47,302 nt of DNA, taken from assembly GCA_902364975.1 (NCBI GenBank), contig CABJFQ010000017.1, forward strand, positions 1 through 47,302, read 5' to 3'. Below are positions 31,882 through 38,947 of the stretch, one piece after another; within the stretch, counting starts at the first letter, position 1; every line of letters begins with the position of its first letter. The stretch is from Coriobacteriaceae bacterium (GTDB taxonomy: Bacteria; Actinomycetota; Coriobacteriia; Coriobacteriales; Coriobacteriaceae). Position numbers and translations under genes: made by a program. The notes beneath the pieces were generated by a model, which had not been told where the DNA came from, did no database searches, and was given only the letters and a program-made list of their open reading frames with translations.

Positions 31882-32847
31882 ATGGAGAACAAGTACGTCT
31901 GCTCTGTCGATATCGGCGGAACTAAGATTGCGACTGCCATTATGGAGTATCCGGCTGATGGCAGCGTGCCCCATCCGGTCTTTGAAGCTGAGGTTCCCAC
32001 CGAGGCCCAAGAGGGCGGTGAGGCCGTCTTCCAGCGTATCGAGGCGTCCGTCAAGGCTGCTCTCGAGGCGAATCCCGATGTCGAGGTCCTTGGCGTCGGT
32101 ATCGGTGCCGCCGGCGTCGTCGATCCCAAGACGGGCGCCATCGCGTATGCCAATGAGATCATGCCCGGCTGGTCCGGCGTTCAGTTGGGGCCGCGTCTGC
32201 GCGAGGATCTCGGTCTTCCCGTTGCCGTTGTAGGCGACGTGCAGGCTCATGCTCTGGGCGAGGCCCACTGGGGCGTCGGCAAGGGCAAGTTCTCCGTCTT
32301 GTGTCTTGGCATCGGTACGGGCATTGGCGGCGCATATGTCGAGAACGGCCGCGTAATGCAGGGCTTCCATGGTGCTGCCGGCCATATGGGCCACATCGAG
32401 TGCTCGGCTGCCGCCGGCATTCCCTGCGCCTGCGGGCGTTCTGGTCATCTTGAGTCGGTAGCCTCGGGCACCTCGATTGGCCGTATGTACGACGAGCGCT
32501 TCGGTCGAGTTGACCCCAGCCGTCCTTCGGTCGGTCGCGACGTGAACGACCTGTGCCGTGCTGGCGACGCAAAGGCGACCGAGGTCATCCATGACGCCGG
32601 CTTTGCGCTGGGCGCCAGCTTGGGCTCGCTTGCCAACATCTTGGATCCCGAGGTCATCGTGCTTTCGGGAGGTGTGATTCACCAGGGTCCCGATTGGCGC
32701 TCGCAGACGTGGAAGGACTCGGTGCACGAGGGCTATGCCAGCCAGGCGCTCGACCCGCTTCAGGACACGCCGATCCTCATCGGTTCTCTGGAGGGCGACG
32801 CGCCGCTCATCGGTGCCGCCGAACACCTTCTTGCGTCGTTGAAGTAA
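31882..32847 (+). CDS. nanK: ROK family sugar kinase, probable N-acetylmannosamine kinase
   Basis: ATP-dependent sugar kinase of 321 residues. The ATP-binding DIGGTK (10-15), GIGAAGVVD, LGIGTGIGGAYVENG and the zinc region GHIEC-(x7)-CACGRSGHLE are present. In the zinc motif CxCGxxGCxE, the third Cys is His; His can also bind zinc. No DNA-binding domain precedes the kinase, so it is an enzyme, not a repressor. Placement between nanA and nanE suggests phosphorylation of ManNAc to ManNAc-6-P, but a glucokinase role cannot be excluded. ATG 31882 follows aaggagag. Confidence 0.78.
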   Translation: MENKYVCSVDIGGTKIATAIMEYPADGSVPHPVFEAEVPTEAQEGGEAVFQRIEASVKAALEANPDVEVLGVGIGAAGVVDPKTGAIAYANEIMPGWSGVQLGPRLREDLGLPVAVVGDVQAHALGEAHWGVGKGKFSVLCLGIGTGIGGAYVENGRVMQGFHGAAGHMGHIECSAAAGIPCACGRSGHLESVASGTSIGRMYDERFGRVDPSRPSVGRDVNDLCRAGDAKATEVIHDAGFALGASLGSLANILDPEVIVLSGGVIHQGPDWRSQTWKDSVHEGYASQALDPLQDTPILIGSLEGDAPLIGAAEHLLASLK

Positions 32848-32864
32848 ACATAACTACCAAGTGC

Positions 32865-32962
32865 GCCTTCTGAGGTGCCGCAGATTGACGTGAAAGAGGA
32901 GCGAAGCGTACTTCGGTACGCGAGCGACGGTTTGAACGTCAAGGTGCGGTGTCTCAGAAGGC
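32865..32962. repeat. 98-nt palindromic element with cUUCGg hairpin
   Basis: The outer arms gccttctgag and ctcagaaggc are perfectly complementary, and matching inner blocks ccgca/tgcgg and tgacgt/acgtca follow. At the centre, gcgtac-ttcg-gtacgc forms a perfect stem with the very stable cUUCGg tetraloop. It fills the nanK-nanE gap almost completely. It resembles REP-like dispersed palindromes; no second copy was noticed in this window. Confidence 0.7.
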
Positions 32963-32987
32963 TATTTTGAGAAAGGTTGAGTCGAAC

Positions 32988-33674
32988 ATGACCGTTGATC
33001 CTTTGATTCAATCCCTGAAGGGCAAGCTCGTCGTGAGCGTTCAGGCCTATATGGGCGAGCCGCTTCGTACGCCCGAAACCATGGCTCAGATGTCTCGCGC
33101 CTGCGAGCTTGGCGGCGCCGCCGCTATTCGCTGCCAGGGTCTTGCTGACATCGCCGCCATTAAGGGCCGCTGCGAGGTTCCCGTCATCGGCTTGTGGAAG
33201 GATGGACACGAGGGCGTCTACATCACGCCGACGCTGCGTCATGCTCGCGCCTGCGTTGCCGCCGGTGCCGACATCGTGGCAATTGACGCCACTGATCGCC
33301 CGCGTCCCGATGGCAAGACCGTCGAGGACACCTTCCGTCCGCTGCACGAGGAGGGCGTGCTCCTGATGGCCGACTGTGCCACCATCGAGGATATTCGTCG
33401 TGCTGTCGACATGGGCTTCGACCTGGTGTCCACCACGCTTTCCCATGGTGTTGCCGCTATCGATTGCACCATGGCCGACGGTCCCGATCTGCCGCTCCTG
33501 CGCCAGGCGACCGAGGAGTTTCCCGGCCTTCCCATCATCTGCGAGGGCCGCGTGCACACGCCCGAGGAGGCCCGCGCCGCAATTGATGCGGGCGCTTGGG
33601 CAGTTGTCGTGGGCACTGCCATCACGCACCCCACGAGTATTACGAGTTGGTTCAAAGCCGCGCTTGAGGCGTAA
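32988..33674 (+). CDS. nanE: N-acetylmannosamine-6-phosphate 2-epimerase
   Basis: Converts ManNAc-6-P to GlcNAc-6-P, joining sialic-acid breakdown to amino-sugar catabolism. The 228-residue TIM barrel shows the NanE landmarks: VSVQAYMGEPLR at the start, GGAAAIRCQG, GLWKDGHEG with the catalytic Lys 71, IDATDRPRPDG and ICEGRVHTPEEA with a conserved Glu, then VVVGTAITHP. ATG 32988 follows gaaagg; an upstream in-frame GTG would begin inside the palindromic element and is rejected. NagA and NagB, needed for the next steps, are not in the window. Confidence 0.93.
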   Translation: MTVDPLIQSLKGKLVVSVQAYMGEPLRTPETMAQMSRACELGGAAAIRCQGLADIAAIKGRCEVPVIGLWKDGHEGVYITPTLRHARACVAAGADIVAIDATDRPRPDGKTVEDTFRPLHEEGVLLMADCATIEDIRRAVDMGFDLVSTTLSHGVAAIDCTMADGPDLPLLRQATEEFPGLPIICEGRVHTPEEARAAIDAGAWAVVVGTAITHPTSITSWFKAALEA

Positions 33675-33701
33675 GACGGACCTTGTATCCGCTCAGGGCG
33701 G

Positions 33702-33707
33702 TATACT
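33702..33707 (+). promoter_or_regulatory. Possible -10 box before rapZ
   Basis: TATACT lies 19 nt ahead of the terminator hairpin that precedes rapZ. A TTGTAT at 33683-33688 is too close (13 nt) to be a good -35. If used, transcripts would have to pass the hairpin before reaching rapZ. Confidence 0.3.
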
Positions 33708-33725
33708 CATTAAAGGCAATTGACC

Positions 33726-33763
33726 GCGCGGGATCCGGGTTGCTGGGTCCCGCGCTTGTTTTT
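33726..33763 (+). terminator. Terminator between nanE and rapZ
   Basis: An 11-bp stem with one G-T pair (33726-33736 with 33745-33755), an eight-base loop and ttgttttt give a good intrinsic terminator. It marks the end of the nan cluster, and the rapZ ribosome site follows at once. Confidence 0.85.
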
Positions 33764-33775
33764 AGGAGGCAGCAC

Positions 33776-34696
33776 ATGCAAAAGGGAGATGCCATGGATG
33801 CGGCGGAGCGCTCGGAGCGCATCCCCGATATCGTCATCATCACCGGAATGTCCGGATCGGGCCGAACGCAGGCCATGCATGTGTTCGAGGACATGGGCTA
33901 TTTTTGTATCGATAACCTGCCCCCGCGTCTGATTGCCCAGCTTGCTGAGCTCGTCGGCATCAATACGGGCGTGGGTAGGCACCTTGCCGTCACCTGCGAC
34001 CTGCGCAGCCAGGGCTTGTTCGATGAGCTGCTCGATGCCGTTGCCGCACTCGAGGAGCGCGAGATGAGCTGCGACATCGTTTTTCTCGAGGCCTCTGACG
34101 AGGTACTGATCCGTCGTTATAGCGAAAACCGCCGCCGCCATCCCATTGCCAAGCCGGGGGAGACTACGGCCGATGCGATTCAGCGGGAGCGCCTGCAGCT
34201 GCAGGGTGTGCGCGATCGAGCCGATATGATTATCGACACGAGCCGTCTGCACACCTCTGCGCTGCGCAACAAGCTACGTATGGCATTTTCCGAGCTGTCC
34301 GACCAACAGCTCATGGACGTCCATGTGTTCTCGTTTGGCTTTAAGCACGGCATGCCCGTCGAGGCGGACATTATGATCGACGTCCGCTTCCTGCCCAATC
34401 CGTTCTACGATCCCGAGATGCGCACCATGACCGGTCTCGATAAGAAAGTCTCCGATTTTGTTCTGGACCATCCCAAGACGCAGGAGTTTTGGAAGGCTTG
34501 GACACAGCTGCTCGATACGGTCATGCCAGGCTATATCGCGGAGGGCAAGCCGCAGCTTTCTATCGCCATCGGCTGCACGGGCGGTCAACACCGCAGCGTC
34601 GCCATTGCCGAGGCCACGGCACGTTATTTGGAAGGCGCCCAGTATCACGTGAGCATTTCCCATCGCGACCTGTCGCGCGCGAACACGAAAGCATAG
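33776..34696 (+). CDS. rapZ: RapZ/YvcJ family nucleotide-binding protein
   Basis: Nucleotide-binding protein; in E. coli RapZ guides decay of the GlmZ small RNA and senses glucosamine-6-P, while its role in Actinobacteria is less clear. The 306-residue protein has an N-terminal P-loop, GMSGSGRT (24-31), where Arg replaces the usual Lys, as I recall for other actinobacterial members. EDMGYFCIDNLPP follows, and the C-terminal domain has RFLPNPFY, GCTGGQHRSV and SHRDL. ATG 33776 follows taggaggc; M7 is an alternative. It is 6 nt from whiA. The yvcK gene that usually lies between rapZ and whiA is absent. Confidence 0.92.
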   Translation: MQKGDAMDAAERSERIPDIVIITGMSGSGRTQAMHVFEDMGYFCIDNLPPRLIAQLAELVGINTGVGRHLAVTCDLRSQGLFDELLDAVAALEEREMSCDIVFLEASDEVLIRRYSENRRRHPIAKPGETTADAIQRERLQLQGVRDRADMIIDTSRLHTSALRNKLRMAFSELSDQQLMDVHVFSFGFKHGMPVEADIMIDVRFLPNPFYDPEMRTMTGLDKKVSDFVLDHPKTQEFWKAWTQLLDTVMPGYIAEGKPQLSIAIGCTGGQHRSVAIAEATARYLEGAQYHVSISHRDLSRANTKA

Positions 34697-34702
34697 GCCT
34701 GC

Positions 34703-35632
34703 ATGTCGTTTACCGCTGAGGTGCGCGACGAGCTTGCGCGCTGCGAACCCGAATGTGAATACTGCGATTTGTCGACGCTTGCCGCCCTGACGCGTGTGAG
34801 CGGTACACTTTCGCTGGCCGGCTCCGGGCGGTATCGTTTGACTGTCGCGACCGAGACGGGCGCCGTCGCGCGCACGATGATCACGCTGACGCATCGCATC
34901 CTTAAGCTCAAAACGGAATTCACCGTTCGTAAATCGGTCTTGCATAAGGTCCGTAACTATCTCATTACCCTGCCCGATCAACCCGACCTGGACAAGGCTC
35001 TGGTACTGCTGGGCATTCTCGACCGCAGGGGAGGGCTCGTCGCCGGTGTTCCCCGGCACATCGTTGCCCGTCCCTGCTGCAGGCTTGCCTACATCCGCGG
35101 CGCGCTCATCGCCGGCGGTTTCGTGGCCGATCCCCGCGGCGACTTTCATTTGGAGATCGCGGTGCAGGGCGAGCAGTATGCCCGGGGACTTTGCGATCTA
35201 TTGGAGCAGATTGGGGTCCATGCGCGCGTTAACGCGCGGCGCGGATCCTATGCCGTGTACATTAAGAGCGCCGAGGAGATCGAGCAGCTCCTAAAGCTGG
35301 TCGGCGCCAAGCGCAGCGTTGCCGAGATCGAGGAAGCGCGCGCGGTCAAATTGGTTAAGAACGACGTAAACCGTCGCGTGAATGCCGAGCTGGCCAATCA
35401 GACCAGAAGCGCGGGTGCCGCCCAGCATCAGCTTGCGTTGATCGATGAGCTCGAACTGCGGGGTTTGCGCGACACGCTTCCGGACGCCTTGGCGGTCTTT
35501 TGCGACCTGCGCGAGCGCTATCCCGATCTGTCACTGCGCGATTTGGGGGAGATGGCTGACCCTCCCTTGTCGAAGTCGGCCCTCTACCATCGAGTTTTGA
35601 GACTTGAAAAGCTCATTGAAGCAAACAGGTAG
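34703..35632 (+). CDS. whiA: WhiA sporulation/cell-division regulator homologue
   Basis: DNA-binding protein that in Streptomyces drives sporulation division and in Bacillus affects cell division. The 309-residue sequence shows MSFTAEVRDELAR at the N-terminus, a LAGLIDADG-like domain (LAYIRGALIAGGFVADPRGDFHLEIAV), and a C-terminal helix-turn-helix (LRERYPDLSLRDLGEMADPPLSKSALYHRVLRLEKL). All are typical. It is likely co-transcribed with rapZ. The organism is not expected to sporulate, so a growth or division role is more likely. Confidence 0.94.
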   Translation: MSFTAEVRDELARCEPECEYCDLSTLAALTRVSGTLSLAGSGRYRLTVATETGAVARTMITLTHRILKLKTEFTVRKSVLHKVRNYLITLPDQPDLDKALVLLGILDRRGGLVAGVPRHIVARPCCRLAYIRGALIAGGFVADPRGDFHLEIAVQGEQYARGLCDLLEQIGVHARVNARRGSYAVYIKSAEEIEQLLKLVGAKRSVAEIEEARAVKLVKNDVNRRVNAELANQTRSAGAAQHQLALIDELELRGLRDTLPDALAVFCDLRERYPDLSLRDLGEMADPPLSKSALYHRVLRLEKLIEANR

Positions 35633-35677
35633 TTTAAAGTATCGACTTATATACGGATTTAGCTGCTATTTTATTCT

Positions 35678-35691
35678 TTAAAACGTTTTAA
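35678..35691. promoter_or_regulatory. Perfect 14-bp palindrome before gap
   Basis: TTAAAACGTTTTAA is fully self-complementary and lies 134 bp upstream of the gap start, 57 bp ahead of a TATATT -10-like box (35748-35753). It shares the AAAACGTT core with sites before the sialic-acid transporter and the opp operon. A LacI-type or other sugar-responsive regulator could bind here. Confidence 0.5.
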
Positions 35692-35825
35692 CGTAAATTT
35701 GATTTTCAATTTCGAGCATTCTCGTGAAATTCAAGTCAAAAAAAAGGTATATTAGGCGAGTGGTTAGTTTGTGGGCCTCAACGGCGGGCGCTGTAGCTTG
35801 CGGGGGCCTTACGAAAGGAGACACA

Positions 35826-36851
35826 ATGGCAGTAAAGGTTGCTATTAACGGCTTCGGTCGCATCGGTCGTCTGGCTTTCCGTCAGATGTTCGGTCATGAG
35901 GGCTCCGAGATCGTCGCTATCAACGACCTCACCTCTCCCGATATGCTCGCTTACCTGCTGAAGTACGACTCCACGCAGGGCAACTACGCTCGCGATCACG
36001 AGGTCGTTGCTGGCGAGGATTCCATCACCGTTGACGGCAAGGAGATCAAGATCTACAAGGAGGCCGACGCCAACAACCTGCCTTGGGGCGACCTCGACGT
36101 CGACGTCGTTCTCGAGTGCACCGGCTTCTACACCAGCAAGGCTAAGGCTCAGGCCCACATCAACGCTGGCGCCAAGAAGGTCGTCATCTCCGCTCCGGCC
36201 GGCAGCGATCTGCCCACCATCGTGTACAACGTCAACCACGAGACGCTGACCGCTGAGGACAACATCATCTCCGCTGCTTCCTGCACCACCAACTGCCTCG
36301 CCCCGATGGCCAAGGGTCTGAACGACTTCGCTCCCATCGTGTCCGGCATCATGACCACCATTCACGCCTGGACCGGCGACCAGATGCCGCTCGACGGCCC
36401 GCAGCGCAAGGGCAACAAGCGTCGTAGCCGCGCCTGCGCCGTCAACATCGTCCCCAACACCACCGGTGCTGCCAAGGCTATCGGCCTGGTTCTCCCCGAG
36501 CTCAACGGTAAGCTCATCGGTGCCGCCCAGCGCGTCCCGACGCCGACCGGCTCCATCACCAACCTCTACGCTGTCGTTGACAAGAAGGTCACCGTCGACG
36601 AGGTCAACGCCGCTATGAAGGCCTACGCTTCCACCATCTCCGAGACCTTCGGTTACAACGAGGACGATATCGTCTCCACCGACATCATCGGCGAGACCCA
36701 CGGCTCCATCTTCGACGCCACTCAGACCATGTGCTCTGACCTCGGCAACGGCCAGACCCTCGTTCAGGTCACCTCTTGGTACGACAACGAGAACTCCTAC
36801 ACCTCTCAGATGGTCCGTACCATCAAGTACTTCGAGAAGTTCGTTGCTTAA
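35826..36851 (+). CDS. gap: Glyceraldehyde-3-phosphate dehydrogenase, type I
   Basis: NAD-dependent glycolytic enzyme making 1,3-bisphosphoglycerate. The 341-residue chain shows the Rossmann start [16 protein letters not shown], the active site ASCTTNC with Cys 153, HAWTGDQ, the [20 protein letters not shown] block and the C-terminal [15 protein letters not shown] 35826 follows gaaaggagac; the longer frame upstream begins in the promoter region. Codon use is extremely biased, as expected for a very highly expressed gene. A terminator follows, so gap can be expressed alone. Confidence 0.98.
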   Translation: MAVKVAINGFGRIGRLAFRQMFGHEGSEIVAINDLTSPDMLAYLLKYDSTQGNYARDHEVVAGEDSITVDGKEIKIYKEADANNLPWGDLDVDVVLECTGFYTSKAKAQAHINAGAKKVVISAPAGSDLPTIVYNVNHETLTAEDNIISAASCTTNCLAPMAKGLNDFAPIVSGIMTTIHAWTGDQMPLDGPQRKGNKRRSRACAVNIVPNTTGAAKAIGLVLPELNGKLIGAAQRVPTPTGSITNLYAVVDKKVTVDEVNAAMKAYASTISETFGYNEDDIVSTDIIGETHGSIFDATQTMCSDLGNGQTLVQVTSWYDNENSYTSQMVRTIKYFEKFVA

Positions 36852-36888
36852 TTTAGCTTTTAGCGAATAGCTCGTTGAGCGTCTAAAG

Positions 36889-36935
36889 AAGGGCGCGGCC
36901 TCATAGGGCTTACACCCTAGGGTCGCGCCCTTTTT
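36889..36935 (+). terminator. Terminator between gap and pgk
   Basis: A 12-bp stem with one G-T pair (36889-36900 with 36921-36932) encloses a second stem (taggg/cccta) and runs into five T. It gives gap its own transcript end. A 7-bp hairpin (gtctgcc 36946-36952, ggcagac 36962-36968) follows in the pgk leader. Confidence 0.85.
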
Positions 36936-36991
36936 ATAGGAAATCGTCTGCCGTAATGGGAGGCAGACACGTACGAAAGGTAGAAGCAAAC

Positions 36992-38182
36992 ATGGCCTTT
37001 ACCAAGAAGACCGTCCGCGACATCGATGTCGACGGCAAGCGCGTTCTCGTCCGCGTTGACTTCAACGTGCCTATCAAGGATGGCGTCGTTGGCGATACCA
37101 CCCGCATCAAGGCTGCCCTGCCCACCATCAACTACCTCGTTGAGCACAACGCTCGCGTCATCCTCATGAGCCACCTCGGCCGTCCCGATGGCACCGGCTT
37201 CCAGCCCGAGCTGTCCCTCGAGCCCGTCGCCAAGAAGCTCGCTGAGCTCTCTGGTCTCGATGTTGCCTTTGTCGCCGACACCTACGGCGAGAAGGCTGCT
37301 GAGGCTGTTGCCGCCGTCGAGCCGGGCAAGGTCCTCGTTCTCGAGAACGTCCGTTTTGACAAGCGTGAGAAGAAGAACGATCCCGAGATCGCCAAGAAGC
37401 TCGCTTCCTATGGTGACGTCTTCGTTCTCGATGCCTTCGGCACCGCTCACCGCGCCCAGGGTTCCGTCGTGGGCCCCGCCGCTTACCTGCCTGCCGTCGC
37501 CGGCTTCCTGCTCGAGAAGGAGGTCGACACGCTGACCGGCATCTTCGCCGAGCCCGAGCGCCCCTTCGTCGCTATCGTCGGCGGTTCCAAGGTTTCCTCC
37601 AAGATCGGCGTTCTCGATCACCTCATCGACTCCGCTGATACCCTGATCATCGGTGGCGGCATGGCCTACACCTTCTTCCTGGCTCAGGGTCTGACCGTCG
37701 GTCAGTCCCTCAAGGAAGAGGACTGGGTCGAGCGCGCCGGCGAGATGCTCAAGAAGGCCGAGGAGAAGGGCGTCAAGATCCTGCTCCCCATCGACAACCG
37801 CGTTGCCGATCACTTTGGCGAGGACGCTGTCCCCGAGGTTGTCGCTTCCGACGCTATCCCCGACGATCGTGAGGGCATGGACATCGGCCCCAAGACCGAG
37901 GAGCTCTACGCCGAGGCCGTCAAGGGCGCCAAGACCGTGTTCTGGAACGGCCCCATGGGCGTCTTCGAGTTCGACAACTTCGCTCACGGCACCCAGGCTA
38001 TCGCCGAGGCCGTCGCCGAGGCCGACTGCACCTCGATCATCGGCGGTGGTGACTCTGTCGCGGCTGTCAACAAGTTCAACCTGGCCGACAAGATGAGCTG
38101 GATCTCCACCGGTGGTGGCGCTTCCATGGAGCTCGTCGAGGGTAAGGCCCTGCCCGGAGTGGAGGCGCTTCTCGATGCCTAA
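36992..38182 (+). CDS. pgk: Phosphoglycerate kinase
   Basis: Transfers phosphate from 1,3-bisphosphoglycerate to ADP. The 396-residue protein begins with the conserved VLVRVDFNVPIKDG, then SHLGRPDG, LENVRFDKREKKND, AFGTAHRAQGS, GGSKVSSKI, WNGPMGVFE and the C-terminal GGGDSVAAV and STGGGASMELVEG. ATG 36992 follows gaaaggtag. The stop overlaps the tpiA start by 8 nt. Confidence 0.98.
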   Translation: MAFTKKTVRDIDVDGKRVLVRVDFNVPIKDGVVGDTTRIKAALPTINYLVEHNARVILMSHLGRPDGTGFQPELSLEPVAKKLAELSGLDVAFVADTYGEKAAEAVAAVEPGKVLVLENVRFDKREKKNDPEIAKKLASYGDVFVLDAFGTAHRAQGSVVGPAAYLPAVAGFLLEKEVDTLTGIFAEPERPFVAIVGGSKVSSKIGVLDHLIDSADTLIIGGGMAYTFFLAQGLTVGQSLKEEDWVERAGEMLKKAEEKGVKILLPIDNRVADHFGEDAVPEVVASDAIPDDREGMDIGPKTEELYAEAVKGAKTVFWNGPMGVFEFDNFAHGTQAIAEAVAEADCTSIIGGGDSVAAVNKFNLADKMSWISTGGGASMELVEGKALPGVEALLDA

Positions 38183-38942
38183 TCGCACCCTTCTTATCGC
38201 TGGTAACTGGAAGATGAACAACGACGTCGCCGAGGCCGCCAAGCTCGCCGACGAGCTGGCTCAGGCTCTGCCCGAGGTTCCGGCTGGCGTCGAGGTGCTC
38301 GTCTGCCCTCCGACCATTGACATCACCACGGTTCATGACCGTATTCAGGCTGCCCCCATCGCCCTCGGTGCTCAGAACGTGTACTGGGAGGCCAAGGGTG
38401 CCTTCACCGGTGAGTCCTCTTGCGACATGCTCAAGTCCGCTGGCTGCACCTACTGCATCATCGGTCACTCCGAGCGTCGCGACTACTTCCACGAGACCGA
38501 CGAGGATCAGAACAAGAAGGCCAAGGCCCTCGTTGCCGCCGGTCTTGTTCCCGTCTTCTGCTGCGGCGAGTCCCTCGAGGTCCGCGAGGCTGGCACCTAT
38601 GTCGAGCACGTCGTGAACCAGGTCAAGGCTGGCCTTGCTGGTCTTGAGATCACCTGCCCCAAGCAGGTCGTCGTCGCCTACGAGCCCATCTGGGCCATCG
38701 GCACCGGAAAGACCGCTACCGCTGAGGACGCCCAGGAGGTCTGCGGCGCTATCCGTGAGACCCTCAAGGAGATGTTTGGCGAGGAGCTCGCCGACGGTAT
38801 CCGCGTCCTGTACGGTGGTTCCGCTAAGCCCGGCAACATTGCCGAGCTCGTCGCCAAGCCCGACGTTGACGGCGCCCTCGTGGGCGGCGCTTCGCTCAAG
38901 GCTGCCGACTTCGCCTCTATGGTCGTCAAGGCAGGCGAGTAG
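38175..38942 (+). CDS. tpiA: Triosephosphate isomerase
   Basis: Interconverts dihydroxyacetone phosphate and glyceraldehyde-3-phosphate. Catalytic residues are visible: Lys 13 in GNWKMN, His 98 in IIGHSERR and Glu 170 in AYEPIWAIGTGKTA, plus the phosphate-gripping GGSAKPGN. Length 255 is standard. ATG 38175 lies inside the end of pgk with ggagtggaggcg as ribosome site, so translation is coupled. Confidence 0.98.
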   Translation: MPNRTLLIAGNWKMNNDVAEAAKLADELAQALPEVPAGVEVLVCPPTIDITTVHDRIQAAPIALGAQNVYWEAKGAFTGESSCDMLKSAGCTYCIIGHSERRDYFHETDEDQNKKAKALVAAGLVPVFCCGESLEVREAGTYVEHVVNQVKAGLAGLEITCPKQVVVAYEPIWAIGTGKTATAEDAQEVCGAIRETLKEMFGEELADGIRVLYGGSAKPGNIAELVAKPDVDGALVGGASLKAADFASMVVKAGE

Positions 38943-38947
38943 GACAT

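Noticed and set aside
32949..32987. Upstream GTG start for nanE
   Set aside because: It lies inside the palindromic element and has no ribosome site; ATG 32988 fits the NanE family start.
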